Translations under genes and position numbers: made by a program
Notes under the pieces: model-generated
The model's database searches: none
Told to the model about the DNA's origin: nothing
What the model saw: the letters and a program-made list of their open reading frames with translations, nothing else
Shown: piece by piece, positions 15,196 to 24,530 of the stretch
Layout: each line of letters opens with the position of its first letter
Numbering within the stretch: the first letter of the stretch is position 1
NCBI GenBank assembly: GCA_017303335.1
Contig: JAFLBK010000001.1
Coordinates: forward strand, 997,001-1,061,000
DNA: 64,000 nt
DNA from: Chitinophagales bacterium
GTDB taxonomy: Bacteria > Bacteroidota > Bacteroidia > Chitinophagales > Chitinophagaceae
Direction: 5' to 3'

Positions 15196-16278
15196 ATGAA
15201 CAAGAACCATTACGTAGCCATCATGGCCGGCGGTATAGGAAGCCGCTTCTGGCCCATGAGCCGGACAGATTTTCCGAAACAATTCATCGACATACTCAAC
15301 ACGGGCCGTACATTGATCCAATCCACCTACGACCGCTTCGCCAGATTCATACCGGCCGAAAATATTTACGTGGTTACCTCCGACCAATACAAGAACATTG
15401 TGGCCCGGCAGCTTCCCGAACTGCCCGACGGCAATATTCTCTGTGAGCCATCCCGGAAGAACACGGCGCCCTGCGTGGCATATATATCGTATAAGTTACA
15501 GCAGCTGAACCCGGATGCCAACCTGATCTGCGCTCCGTCCGATCACCTCATCCTCGATGAAGAAGCATTCAGGGAAGTGTGTACGGGCGCCCTGAAGTTC
15601 ACCTCGCACATCAAGGCCCTGGTAACGCTGGGTATCAAACCCACCTATCCCAATACCGGCTATGGCTATATACAATACGAGCAGCATAAGGTGGATGAGA
15701 ATGTATATAAAGTAAAAACATTCACGGAAAAGCCCGACCTCGAACTGGCAAAAACATTCCTGGCCAGCGGCGATTTCCTATGGAATGCCGGCATATTCGT
15801 ATGGCAGGTGAAGAACATCATCAAGGCGTTCGAAAAATACCTGCCCGAAATGGCAGAGGTTTTTGAAGCGGAAAAGAACCGGTTTAACACGAAGGAAGAA
15901 CCGGAGGCCATCGAACGCATCTATCCCCAATGCACCAACATCTCCATCGATTACGGCGTCATGGAAAAAGCGGATAATGTATACATCATTCCCTCTTCCT
16001 TTGGCTGGAGCGACCTGGGTACCTGGGCCAGCACCTACGACAACCTCGAAAAAGATTACCTCGGCAATGCCGTTGCCGGCGATAACGTGATGGTCATCGA
16101 TGCAACCAACAACATGGTGCACGCCGATAACAAAAAACTGCTGGTACTCCAGGGCCTCGATGAGTTTGTGGTCGTGGATACCGAAGACGTGCTGCTCATC
16201 TGCAAAAAAGACAAGGAACAGGAGATCAAGGAATATGTTGCCGAGATCAAGCGCAACAAGGGCGATAAATACCTGTAA
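15196..16278 (+). CDS. manC: Mannose-1-phosphate guanylyltransferase
   Basis: 360 residues, a single nucleotidyltransferase domain without the C-terminal phosphomannose isomerase part of long ManC proteins. The signature MAGGIGSRFWPMSR is at 9-22, with APSDHLI, YPNTGYGYIQ, FTEKPD, FLWNAGIFVW and SFGWSDLGTW further on, all typical of GDP-mannose pyrophosphorylases. It makes GDP-mannose from GTP and mannose 1-phosphate for surface polysaccharides and, via GDP-mannose, GDP-fucose. The gene begins 9 bases after kdsD, which suits a joint role in envelope sugar supply. Confidence 0.93.
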   Translation: MNKNHYVAIMAGGIGSRFWPMSRTDFPKQFIDILNTGRTLIQSTYDRFARFIPAENIYVVTSDQYKNIVARQLPELPDGNILCEPSRKNTAPCVAYISYKLQQLNPDANLICAPSDHLILDEEAFREVCTGALKFTSHIKALVTLGIKPTYPNTGYGYIQYEQHKVDENVYKVKTFTEKPDLELAKTFLASGDFLWNAGIFVWQVKNIIKAFEKYLPEMAEVFEAEKNRFNTKEEPEAIERIYPQCTNISIDYGVMEKADNVYIIPSSFGWSDLGTWASTYDNLEKDYLGNAVAGDNVMVIDATNNMVHADNKKLLVLQGLDEFVVVDTEDVLLICKKDKEQEIKEYVAEIKRNKGDKYL

Positions 16279-16380
16279 GAAAAGCTATTTCATACGTTAC
16301 CGTCGACAGGGTCATACCGACAAACCCCGCCGTCGTGAATTTGTTGAACCACCGCCACACGGACACATGTAACCCAATCC

Positions 16381-17550
16381 ATGTTGAGTAATCCTTCCAT
16401 ACATAGCAAACTGCCCAACGTGGGCACCACCATCTTTACGATCATGAGTTCGCTGGCCAATGAATACAAGGCCATCAACCTCGGCCAGGGTTTCCCCGAC
16501 TACCCGATGAATGCCGAACTGGTGGAGCTGGTGAACAAAGCCATGAAAGACGGCTACAACCAGTATACGCATATGTGCGGATTGCCGGCGCTGCGGGAGC
16601 GCATCGCGGAAAAGATCGAAGGCCTGTATACAACGAAGGTAGATCCCGAAACCGAGATCACGATCACACCCGGCGGAACCTACGCGATCTACACAGCACT
16701 TACCACCGTACTTCAACCCGGCGACGAAGTAATCGTTTTTGAGCCGGCCTACGACAGCTATATTCCCAATATCGAGATCAATGGCGGCGTTCCGGTATTA
16801 ATCCCGCTGGTTCATCCGGAATACCGATCCGATAGCTATCGGATCGATTGGGACCTGGTGCGCCAGAAAATATCACCGAAGACAAAACTGATCATGCTCA
16901 ACACGCCGCATAACCCCACCGGGGCGGTACTGGGCGCCGAAGACATCAAACAGCTGCAACACATCGTGGCGGGAACCGACATCTTCGTCTTAAGCGATGA
17001 GGTATACGAACACCTGATCTTCGACAACAGGAAACACGAAAGCGTGCTGCGTTATGCCGACCTGTACCAGCGCAGCTTCGTTTGTTTCTCCTTTGGCAAA
17101 GTATACGATTGCACCGGCTGGAAAATGGGTTATTGCGTGGCCCCGCCGGCGCTGATGAAAGAATTCAGGAAGGTACACCAGTTCAACGCCTTCAGCTGCA
17201 GTACACCGGTTCAATATGCGCTCGCCGAATTCCTCCCCCGTAAAGAAAACTATTTACAGCTGGGGGTCTTCCTGCAGAAAAAGCGGGATCATTTCCTCGG
17301 CCTGATGAAACAAACCCGCTTTGAGCCCCTGCCATCATACGGAAGTTATTTTCAATTGTACAGCTACGCGGCCATCAGCGATGAAAATGAAAAAGACTTT
17401 GCCATACGGGTAACCAAAGAGTGCGGGGTGGCCGGCATACCCGTTTCCGCTTTTTATAAGAACGGGAACGACAATAAGGTACTGCGTTTTTGTTTTTCCA
17501 AGAAAGAAGCTACACTGGAAGAAGCGGCCATGCGGTTGAAAAAACTCTAG
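16381..17550 (+). CDS. PLP-dependent aminotransferase, methionine/kynurenine type (YbdL-like)
   Basis: 389 residues, fold-type I class I/II aminotransferase. Seen: INLGQGFPDYP, PGGTYAIYTAL, NTPHNPTGAV, SDEVYEHLIFD and the PLP-lysine motif SFGKVYDCTGWKMGY, followed by RFCFSKKE with the carboxylate-binding arginine. This pattern fits methionine aminotransferase YbdL and kynurenine aminotransferases, acting with aromatic or methionine substrates. Between VHPEY and DWD the gene contains a perfect 20-base palindrome (16826-16845) that encodes about five to seven residues not seen in relatives I can recall; the frame is kept. It stands 102 bases after the guanylyltransferase and may share its transcript. 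Confidence 0.9.
   Translation: MLSNPSIHSKLPNVGTTIFTIMSSLANEYKAINLGQGFPDYPMNAELVELVNKAMKDGYNQYTHMCGLPALRERIAEKIEGLYTTKVDPETEITITPGGTYAIYTALTTVLQPGDEVIVFEPAYDSYIPNIEINGGVPVLIPLVHPEYRSDSYRIDWDLVRQKISPKTKLIMLNTPHNPTGAVLGAEDIKQLQHIVAGTDIFVLSDEVYEHLIFDNRKHESVLRYADLYQRSFVCFSFGKVYDCTGWKMGYCVAPPALMKEFRKVHQFNAFSCSTPVQYALAEFLPRKENYLQLGVFLQKKRDHFLGLMKQTRFEPLPSYGSYFQLYSYAAISDENEKDFAIRVTKECGVAGIPVSAFYKNGNDNKVLRFCFSKKEATLEEAAMRLKKL
16826..16845. repeat. Perfect 20-bp palindrome inside the aminotransferase gene
   Basis: GATCCGATAGCTATCGGATC reads the same on both strands. It shares the core CCGATAGCTATCGG with 28154-28171 (inside hsdR) and 35221-35240 (intergenic), so it belongs to a dispersed palindrome family. 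Confidence 0.85.
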
Positions 17551-17564
17551 CCGGCGATTTTGAG

Positions 17565-17618
17565 AACGTTTAAGGTTGCATATTATTCTTCAACGTTGAA
17601 CCCCGAACCTTAAACGTT
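17565..17618. terminator. Inverted repeat between convergent genes
   Basis: Perfect 13-base arms AACGTTTAAGGTT (17565-17577) and AACCTTAAACGTT (17606-17618), loop 28 bases. It sits between the ends of the aminotransferase and DUF1569 genes. No T-run follows, so it may be a dispersed repeat that also ends transcription from both sides. Confidence 0.5.
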
Positions 17619-17630
17619 AAACCCCGAACA

Positions 17631-18080
17631 CTACACACCAAACTGCCTGAAGTGATGATCGAGGTGTTTGTACATCGCCTGGCCCCATTGATCCTGGGTG
17701 AAGGAGCCGAACATCGGGTGCGGGTACTTTCCTACGTTTCCCTTTCCCCGTTGATAAAATGTGTTGATCAGCATGGCGAGCTCCGTTCGTTCTTTTTCAA
17801 AATCCTTTTGATCGGTGATCCGGAACTCGGGAGCCGTAGGAAGATTCTTTTTCCAGGGATCGTCGTTGTATAATTTCTGTTTGATCATCCACCCAACCAA
17901 TAATCCCAGCATACTCCGCTTCATGGGATGTTCGCTGAGCGGCACCCGGAAAGCAACTTTGCAATGGGCCAGCATCTGCGCCACATCCATCTTACCCCAC
18001 TGGCGTGGGGAGGAAGGCGTAAGTGTATTCAGCCGCCGGTTGATTTCGTCGAAATTTTCTTTGTCGAATAAACTCTTCAT
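17631..18080 (-). CDS. DUF1569 (DinB-like) protein
   Basis: 149 residues, start ATG at 18080. The pattern W(G)KMDVAQMLAHCKVAFRVPL near residues 28-45, the middle LYNDDPWKKNLPTAPEFRI and the C-terminal HPMFGSFTQDQWGQAMYKHLDHHFRQFG are typical of DUF1569 proteins, which share the four-helix DinB/YfiT-like fold; the histidines (LAHC, HLDHH) would form the metal site. Cytoplasmic; no activity is known. Convergent with the aminotransferase gene. Confidence 0.85.
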   Translation of the reverse strand: MKSLFDKENFDEINRRLNTLTPSSPRQWGKMDVAQMLAHCKVAFRVPLSEHPMKRSMLGLLVGWMIKQKLYNDDPWKKNLPTAPEFRITDQKDFEKERTELAMLINTFYQRGKGNVGKYPHPMFGSFTQDQWGQAMYKHLDHHFRQFGV

Positions 18081-18180
18081 GGTAATACAACTTGTCAGAA
18101 CGGTGATTTACAAATTGATGATTTCGCTGGACGGATCTGAAAATCCCGCAATCAATCCGCATAATCTTTGTGCGGATCAA

Positions 18181-19551
18181 TCACATCTTAATATCCATCA
18201 CCTTTTTCTGCTTGCGGCTTTCTTCGGCCATGAAACCCATGATATGGCTTTCGATGGATTGATCGATGGTGGATGTGAGCAGAGCAGGGTTCCGCTGCGC
18301 TACTGCCTGCACCCAGTTCTCCACCAGCCGCCAGTCGCCGCCGCCATGGCCATCGGTTGTCTCTTTCCATTCTTCTTTCTTCCCGCTTTTGAAATTGGTG
18401 ATGGTGAAAGCGGTCATGTCGCCCACGATATCGCCGTGGCTGCCCATTACCCGGGTGCGCCGCCCTTCGTACGATGTGAATGCTTCCATGCTGAAGCTGG
18501 CGGTAACCTGGTCGTCGAAAAGAATGTTTGTGATGTAGTGATCGGGCTGGTCGTTATCCATGCGGTATACACAACGGCCGTAATTGGTGGTTTTAAGTTG
18601 CTGCAGCACATACTCGGCCTGTTTGTCCTTATCCTCGGGCAGGTCGAACACATAGTTGCGCTGCCGTTTGCGGTAATAGATCTCAAGGGCCGAATACGGG
18701 CATTCGCCCTCTACCCGGCAGCCATCGGTACAGCGTTCGGTACTTCCGTCGGGCGCATTCTTTTTGGTGAACCATTTCAGGTCGCCGAAGGCGGAAATGC
18801 TCTTGCAGGGCTTCCCGATCATCCAGCGCATGATGTCGAGATCGTGGCAGGATTTGGCCAGTATGATGGGAGTGGTTTGTTTGCTGTTGTGCCAGTTGCC
18901 GCGTACATAGGAGTGGCTCATGTGAATGTGCTCGATGGGTTCCATGTGCTGCATGCTCACCACCTCGCCGATGGCGCCGCTCTGCATCAGTTCCCGGAGC
19001 TTTACAAAATAAGGCGCATAACGAAGTACATGACAAACGGCTACAATACGCCCGGTCTTTTTGGCGAGGGCCAATATGTTGCGGCATTCTTTTTCACTGG
19101 GCGAGATGGGTTTTTCGAGCAGTACATCGTACCCCATCTCCAGGGCCTTCATGCAGGGGCCGTAATGCAGGTTGTCGGGCGTGGAGATGATCACCGCGTC
19201 GGCGAACTTTGGTTTCTTAAATACGTCTTCCCAGGTAACAAAGCGGTTCTCTTCCCTGATGGCGTGTTTTTTTGTGTACCGTTCGTTGCGGATGGCAATG
19301 GGCTCGGCCACGCCCACAATGTCTAACTTATCCGGGTAGGATAAGGCAAAGTTTCCATACACGTTGCCGCGGTTGCCGGCCCCGCACACAATGGCGGTAA
19401 CGGGTTTGTCAAGCGCCGGGTAGCTATTCTCCGGCAGCAGGATGGGGTTTCCGTTTTCGTCGTTTGCAAAAGAAGAAACAGGCAAGGCGGCTGCGCCGGC
19501 GGTAACGCCGAGCATCTGCAGCATTCTGCGGCGGGATATTTTTTTAGACAT
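18181..19551 (-). CDS. Tat-exported Gfo/Idh/MocA family oxidoreductase
   Basis: 456 residues from ATG 19551; a TTG-initiated frame adds only three residues. The N-terminus SKKISRRRMLQMLGVTAGAAALPVSSFA is a twin-arginine signal. Then the NAD(P)-binding domain (VCGAGNRGNVYGNFA, DAVIISTPDNLHYGPCM) with the conserved EKPIS lysine-proline motif, and the C-terminal Gfo/Idh/MocA domain. Four cysteines (TERCTDGCRVEGECPYS ... GRCVY) lie in the insert. Enzymes of this kind act on sugars or sugar derivatives such as N-acetylgalactosamine glycosides. The neighbours GH95 fucosidase and SDR dehydrogenase hint at glycan use; the substrate is not readable from sequence. Confidence 0.9.
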   Translation of the reverse strand: MSKKISRRRMLQMLGVTAGAAALPVSSFANDENGNPILLPENSYPALDKPVTAIVCGAGNRGNVYGNFALSYPDKLDIVGVAEPIAIRNERYTKKHAIREENRFVTWEDVFKKPKFADAVIISTPDNLHYGPCMKALEMGYDVLLEKPISPSEKECRNILALAKKTGRIVAVCHVLRYAPYFVKLRELMQSGAIGEVVSMQHMEPIEHIHMSHSYVRGNWHNSKQTTPIILAKSCHDLDIMRWMIGKPCKSISAFGDLKWFTKKNAPDGSTERCTDGCRVEGECPYSALEIYYRKRQRNYVFDLPEDKDKQAEYVLQQLKTTNYGRCVYRMDNDQPDHYITNILFDDQVTASFSMEAFTSYEGRRTRVMGSHGDIVGDMTAFTITNFKSGKKEEWKETTDGHGGGDWRLVENWVQAVAQRNPALLTSTIDQSIESHIMGFMAEESRKQKKVMDIKM

Positions 19552-19726
19552 AGCGTGCAATTTGTATGGAGGTAATGCTTATAAAGGTACAAACTTTAAA
19601 AGCCCGGTACAGCCTCCAGCTTAATTTTCGTAATGTCTTTATCCAGCGCTACCCGGAAAAACAAAACAGGTTTAATGGCCGACAGGCAGTCATGTTCGTG
19701 CACGCACGAACCACGATCTTCACAAA

Positions 19727-22177
19727 CTACATTACCCGGTAGCGACTGCCCTTGACGGTATTGAATTCAATGATACCACCCGGCAGTTTTTTGTACGGGA
19801 TCTTTTTGCCGTTGCAGGAAACGGTAACACCCGCGGCCGCGGTGATCCGGCAGGTATTACCGGCCTTCGACAGAATTTCGAGCCGGGTGATCTTCTTATT
19901 CTTCCAGCCAAAATGCAGTTCAAAAGCGCCCCGTGCACAGAGTCCGGCTATTTCTCCTTCGCTCCATTCATCGGGCAGGGCGGGGAGCATATATATATAC
20001 CCGTCGTGCGACTGCATGAGCATTTCGGTGACGGCGGCGGTAACGCCGAAGTTGCCATCCACCTGCAGGGCCCTTCCGCAGAGCGCAAACATCGAGGTGC
20101 AGCTTTGATCCTTCAGGTAACCTTTGTAAATTTTATTGGCCCGGTTGCCATCGCCCAGCCTCGCCCAGAGGGCCATCTTCCAGGCCCGTGAAAAACCGGT
20201 AGAGCCATCACCTCGTTCTTCCAGTACTTTTTTATAGGCTTCAACCAGGGCCGGGGTTCTTTTTTCGTACAGCACCTTGCCCGGGTACAGTCCGTACATG
20301 TGCGAGAAATGCCGGTGATGCTCTTCGAGCGATTTCCAGTCGTCGGCCCATTCCTGCAACGAACCATCGCTGCCGATCTGCGGAGGCACCAGTTTCGCTC
20401 TCGCCTGCTTCACCTGCTGAACAAAGGGATCTTCATTGGCCAGCACGGAAGAGGCTTCGATGTAATAACCAAACAGGTCGTACAATATCTGCATATCGAT
20501 CGATGAACCGGCGCAGATGGTGGTGCCTTCGCGGAAGCCCGCCGTTACTTCATCGAAATAGGGTTTGTTGCCGCCACCGTTCGGGAAGTTTTCGGGCGAT
20601 GTGGATGGATTGGTGACAAGCCATTTTCCATTCGGATGCGGAACTAAAAAGTCCATGAAGAAACGAACCGAGCCTTCGATGAGCGGGTAGGCTTCTTTCA
20701 GAAAGGCCTTGTCCATCGTATACTGGTAATGTTCCCATACATGCGTGCACAGCCAGGCGCCGCCTACGGTAAAGGTTCCCCAGGTAGGTCCATCCATCGG
20801 TGCGGCCACCCGCCAGAGATCGGTGTTCTGGTGAAACACCCAGCCCCGGGCGCCATAATGTTCTTTGGCTACCTGCGAGCCCTGGTCGGTAAGCTCGCCG
20901 ATCATTTTGTACAGGGGTTCGAAGCATTCGGAGAGGTTGCCCGATTCCACCGGCCAGTAATTCATTTCGGTGTTGATGTTGGTGGTGTATTTCGAATCCC
21001 ACATGGGGTTCATGTTGTCGTTCCAGATGCCCTGCAGGTTGGCGGGCTGTGTTCCGGGCCTCGATGAGCCGATCATCAGGTAGCGGCCGAACTGGTAGCT
21101 GAGGGCCGATAACGAAGGATCGGGTTCTGTTTGAATCTTCTTCACCCGTTCCGTGACAGGTAAATAAGAATTAGCGGTCACCGGTAATTTTATATCTACC
21201 CGGCTGAAATAATTTTTGTGATCGGCCACGGCGGCATCCCGGATCGAAGCGAAGGATTTGTTTTCGATCTTCTTCAGATAATCATTCACCCGCTGGTGCG
21301 GATCGGCGCTTACATCTTTATAGTTGACGAAATTGGTGGCAGCGGCTATGTAGAGGGTAACCGCGTCGGCATTCTCCACGACCAGGTCAACATCATTTGT
21401 AGTTACCGTACCGCCTTCGGCAACGGCTTTGAGCCTCGCTTCGTAGCGGAGCTTTCCTTCCACACCCATATAGTCGGCCGACTTACCGGTAAGGATCAAG
21501 CCATCGGTTCCATACGGATCCATCCGGAAATAATCGGTGGCGTAGTTCGAATGGGTTTGATTGCGTTCGCCCCGCAGGTTGGCGATGAAGGAAATACCAT
21601 GGGGTTGACTTGAGCGGATGCGAACCACGATAACCTGGTCGGGCGCCGAAGCAAACACTTCTCTTGTGTAGCTGATGCCATTGGCAGTATAGCTAACACC
21701 GGCGACGCCGGTTTCAAGATCGAGCCAGCGTTTGTAATCGGTAATACTGTCCTGGTTTTTGAAGAAGAGGTGCAGGTTGCCCAGGCATTGGTATTTCTGT
21801 TGTTCTACCGGGTAACCCATGAGGTAACGGCCGAAGAGGTTATGCGCTTTCAGGTATTGCTGGTCGAATACCAGCTTCTGTATCTCGGGAAGTACTTTAT
21901 AGCCACCCTTCACCACGGTGGAATAGGGGCCACCGCTCCAACAGGTTTCTTCGTTCAGTTGAATGCGCTCTTCCCCGTTCTTGCCGAATACCATGGCGCC
22001 GAGGCGCCCGTTGCCCACGGGCAGGGCCGCTTCCCATTTGGCGGCGGGCTGGTTGTACCAGAGCAGGGTGGCCGGGTTGAAAGACCGGTTGCTGATGGCA
22101 GCAGGGATGTCGTTGGTTTGTGCGGAAAGATTGTTGCTGAACAAAACAAGCAGCAGTATGGTTGGGCGTATTCTCAT
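19727..22177 (-). CDS. Glycoside hydrolase family 95 alpha-L-fucosidase, exported
   Basis: 816 residues from ATG 22177, which begins a clean signal peptide (MRIRPTILLLVLFSNNLSAQ). The mature protein starts with LWYNQPAAKWEAALPVGNGRLGAMVFG and LNEETCWSGGP, the N-terminal beta-sandwich of GH95; the alpha/alpha-barrel follows (NINTEMNYWPVESGNLSECFEPLYKMI, GWVFHQNTDLWR, HRHFSHMYGLYPG, DGNFGVTAAVTEMLMQS). GH95 enzymes remove alpha-1,2-linked fucose (some alpha-L-galactose) from glycans. It is probably periplasmic. The Gfo/Idh oxidoreductase downstream on the same strand (175-base gap) and the divergent SDR may process released sugars. Confidence 0.92.
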   Translation of the reverse strand: MRIRPTILLLVLFSNNLSAQTNDIPAAISNRSFNPATLLWYNQPAAKWEAALPVGNGRLGAMVFGKNGEERIQLNEETCWSGGPYSTVVKGGYKVLPEIQKLVFDQQYLKAHNLFGRYLMGYPVEQQKYQCLGNLHLFFKNQDSITDYKRWLDLETGVAGVSYTANGISYTREVFASAPDQVIVVRIRSSQPHGISFIANLRGERNQTHSNYATDYFRMDPYGTDGLILTGKSADYMGVEGKLRYEARLKAVAEGGTVTTNDVDLVVENADAVTLYIAAATNFVNYKDVSADPHQRVNDYLKKIENKSFASIRDAAVADHKNYFSRVDIKLPVTANSYLPVTERVKKIQTEPDPSLSALSYQFGRYLMIGSSRPGTQPANLQGIWNDNMNPMWDSKYTTNINTEMNYWPVESGNLSECFEPLYKMIGELTDQGSQVAKEHYGARGWVFHQNTDLWRVAAPMDGPTWGTFTVGGAWLCTHVWEHYQYTMDKAFLKEAYPLIEGSVRFFMDFLVPHPNGKWLVTNPSTSPENFPNGGGNKPYFDEVTAGFREGTTICAGSSIDMQILYDLFGYYIEASSVLANEDPFVQQVKQARAKLVPPQIGSDGSLQEWADDWKSLEEHHRHFSHMYGLYPGKVLYEKRTPALVEAYKKVLEERGDGSTGFSRAWKMALWARLGDGNRANKIYKGYLKDQSCTSMFALCGRALQVDGNFGVTAAVTEMLMQSHDGYIYMLPALPDEWSEGEIAGLCARGAFELHFGWKNKKITRLEILSKAGNTCRITAAAGVTVSCNGKKIPYKKLPGGIIEFNTVKGSRYRVM

Positions 22178-22372
22178 CGTAGTAATGTACAAAAAAAATA
22201 TGAGGGTTGTTGGTCAGGCGACCAACAACGGCACTCAGCCTTGGTTCATGTCTTCTCTGCCTTGATTCGTGACGCCACGAACCAAGGCGGGGGGCCCATA
22301 TGCAGTCTTTCCTGTAACTTCCATAAACCAACAAACAAATAAACAAGTAAACCAATAAACTACTAAACAACC
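22178..22372. other. Divergent promoter region of GH95 and SDR genes
   Basis: 195 bases between divergent genes. It contains the hairpin at 22259-22288 and an A/C-rich leader with repeated AAACAA/AATAAAC words before the SDR start. No gene is visible. Confidence 0.5.
22259..22288. repeat. Hairpin GCCTTGATTCGTG / CACGAACCAAGGC
   Basis: 13-base arms with one G-U-type mismatch and loop ACGC. Related words (AGCCTTGGTT) occur at 22239 and at 24379, so this looks like one member of a dispersed repeat family. Confidence 0.6.
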
Positions 22373-23116
22373 ATGAACCAGCAGCACAAAGTAGCCGTGA
22401 TCACCGGCGCCGGAACGGGCATCGGCAAAGCCACCCTCGAATTACTGCGCAGCGAAGGCGCCATTGTGTACAACCTCGATTATAAAAGTCCGGAGGCCGA
22501 CGATCCGTATTTCATTGCCTGCGATGTGCGTAAGAAAGAAGATATTCAGGATGCAATCCGCATCATACACGAAAAAGAAAAGCGCATCGATTATTTGTTT
22601 GCCAATGCGGGTGTGCATTTGTTTGCCAGCATTGAAGAAACCAGTTACGAACAACTGGAGTCCATTGTGGCCACCAACATACTCGGTGTGTTTTATCTGC
22701 TGAAGTCGGTACTGCCCATCATGCGGGAACAGCAAAAGGGAAGTATTGTGCTCATGGGGTCTGACCAGTGTTTCATCGGCAAGGGCAGCAGCGCCGTGTA
22801 CGGGATGACCAAGGGAGCCGTGGGCCAGCTCACCAAGAGTACCGCCATCGATTATGCGCCGTATAATATACGGGTGAACTGCATCTGCCCCGGTACCATC
22901 GAAACGCCCCTGCTCAGCCGTGCCGTGCAGCAGTTCATGGCGAAGTCGGGCCTCGGTGAAGCCGAAGTACAAACCTTGTTGGATAAGGCCCAGCCCCTGG
23001 GCCGTATCGGCCAGCCGATCGAGATCGCCCGGACGGTGCGTTTCCTACTCTCCGACGAAAGTTCCTTTACCACCGGCGCCCTCGTGGCGGTGGATGGGGG
23101 GTATGTGTGCCAGTAG
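22373..23116 (+). CDS. SDR family NAD(P)-dependent oxidoreductase
   Basis: 247 residues, classical short-chain dehydrogenase. TGAGTGIG at 11-18 binds the cofactor; the NAG motif is at 78-80; catalytic S130, Y143 and K147 (YGMTK) are all present. The cofactor-binding aspartate D36 after strand 2 (NLDYK) favours NAD. The end VDGGYVCQ is usual for the family. Head-to-head with a GH95 fucosidase; L-fucose dehydrogenases are members of this group and that would suit the context, but it is inference. Confidence 0.9.
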   Translation: MNQQHKVAVITGAGTGIGKATLELLRSEGAIVYNLDYKSPEADDPYFIACDVRKKEDIQDAIRIIHEKEKRIDYLFANAGVHLFASIEETSYEQLESIVATNILGVFYLLKSVLPIMREQQKGSIVLMGSDQCFIGKGSSAVYGMTKGAVGQLTKSTAIDYAPYNIRVNCICPGTIETPLLSRAVQQFMAKSGLGEAEVQTLLDKAQPLGRIGQPIEIARTVRFLLSDESSFTTGALVAVDGGYVCQ

Positions 23117-23262
23117 CGGGTTGATACCGAACGTCATTGCGAGTGAGCGTAAGCGAGCGAAGCAATCTCCCATTTAAAGAACCCAATTTTTACCACAAAG
23201 CACACAAAGCATTTCTCGTTTTCAGCAAGGCCTCCGCAGGGACGTTTCGGGGAATGAGAAAA

Positions 23263-23595
23263 CTACTCATCATAGTGTTTAAAACCGATCCTGTTTTTGC
23301 GGGGAGGAGGCGCTGATTGTTTCTCGATCAATTCCTTTAGTACAAGAAATATATTTTCAACATCTTTCTTGTTTTCATGTACGTCTTTTCGTAATACTGC
23401 CAGTTGGAGCAGAATTTCTTTATGGGTGATCGCATACTTTCTGAGTTTTGTAAACACCCTGATGATGCTGATATTGACGCTGATTGCCGTTTGGCTATTG
23501 AGAACGCCTGAAAGCATGGCCACGCCCTGTTCGGTAAAAGCATAGGGGTTATATCTTGGCCCACCCCAACTTGAGGTCACAAATTGTGACCTCAA
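23263..23595 (-). pseudogene. ORF6N-family protein, N-terminus lost
   Basis: The 110 open codons match the second part of ORF6N-type phage/island proteins: LRSQFVTSSWGG.RY.PYAFTEQGVAMLSGVLNS, then VNISIIRVFTKLRK and a C-terminal coiled region. The normal N-terminal about 65 residues are absent. Reading back, the frame meets a stop at about 23605 in a repeat (CAGCAAGGTCTCCGCAGGGAC) and only TTG is available as start. The break lies at a palindrome, CTTGAGGTCACAA / TTGTGACCTCAAG at about 23570-23596. Probably a dead gene cut by a repeat. Confidence 0.75.
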
Positions 23596-23919
23596 GTTTT
23601 CTTTTCAGCAAGGTCTCCGCAGGGACCTTGCGTTTTATGAATGCGCAGCGTCGCCGGCTTGCCGCCAAACCCCCGGGGGGAGACGTTGCGGGGAATGAAG
23701 GAACGTCATCCTTCGGCTCCGCTCAGGACGAGTGAGTGTAAGCGAGCGAAGCAATCTCCCAATTAAGGAACCCGATTTTTTACCACAAAGAACGCTAAGG
23801 ATTTCACTAAGTGCACAGAGCCACCCCAAGCCATCGCTGGCCCGCATGGTCTCCAACCTGCGGAGAAAGGAAATATATTTTGGTTGGGTCTTCCGGTTCC
23901 TGCGCCCTGGGTGGCTGGT

Positions 23920-24225
23920 TTAAGACCAGTCAACCGCTCCAATAGCATCATCGAAGTAAAACTTTACGTGTATGTTTATTTTTCGATCTCCGATATAAGG
24001 TTTGAAGAGATCCTTCAGCGCAGCAATAATCTCTTTCCGGTATTTCTTAAGTTCCTCACTGGCCGGCTCTGCCGGCAGGAATTTTTTTGCTCCAACAATT
24101 ACTTCAGTTTCTGTAACCCGGTACAGCTGTACTTTATGAAAACCGTTGAGCTTCTTAAAGCCATGCAGCAACTGGTCCAGTTCCCTGGCTTCTTTCTCCG
24201 AAACAGGAAGTTTTGGGTTATTCAT
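23920..24225 (-). CDS. Small uncharacterised protein
   Basis: 101 residues from ATG 24225. Charged and well-formed sequence with no signal peptide: SEKEARELDQLLHGFKKLNGFHKVQLYRVTETEVIVGAKKF, then EELKKYRKEIIAALKDLF and KINIHVKFYFDDAIGAVDWS at the end. It looks like a real cytoplasmic alpha/beta protein although it lies in a repeat-rich stretch. I do not recognise a family. Confidence 0.6.
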   Translation of the reverse strand: MNNPKLPVSEKEARELDQLLHGFKKLNGFHKVQLYRVTETEVIVGAKKFLPAEPASEELKKYRKEIIAALKDLFKPYIGDRKINIHVKFYFDDAIGAVDWS

Positions 24226-24530
24226 GAAACGATGGCAGATAATACAAGATAGATCTTTTCAGCAACGTCCTCAGCTTTCCGCCAACCCCGGGGAGAAGGG
24301 TTGCGGGGAATAAGAAAGGGCCGCATTAAAGACGTGGTTTTTCAGGCCACCAATAATACTGCCCTTTCTGTTCTGCAAGCCTTGGTTTGTGTCGTCGAAC
24401 CCCGGCCCACGGTTCAAAAGTACTTGTTTTTTCTTTGCAGCAAGACTCACGGTTTGCCACCAAACCCATGCTGGCGTTGTAAGGAAAGGATATTTGAGCT
24501 TCTTTGCCTAATTTGCGATAAACTGATTGC

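Larger units (their letters stand above)
23117..24530. repeat. Repeat-rich region with gene remnants
   Basis: About 1.4 kb between the SDR and hsdM genes is a patchwork of dispersed repeats. Copies of GAGCG-AAGC-GAGCGAAGCAATCTCCC type lie at about 23134-23171 and 23725-23761; TTTACCACAAAG words at 23189 and 23779; CAGCAAGG(C/T)CTCCGCAGGGAC at 23224 and 23605, with diverged copies near 23661 and 24260. One beheaded gene and one intact small gene are embedded. It looks like a site of repeated insertion and loss beside the restriction operon. Confidence 0.7.

Noticed and set aside
17565..17618. Strong rho-independent terminator
   Set aside because: Arms are perfect but the loop is long and there is no T-run, so only a tentative call was made.
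17815..19326. 503-codon open frame on the + strand
   Set aside because: Antisense of the DUF1569 and Gfo/Idh genes; His/Val-rich shadow composition.
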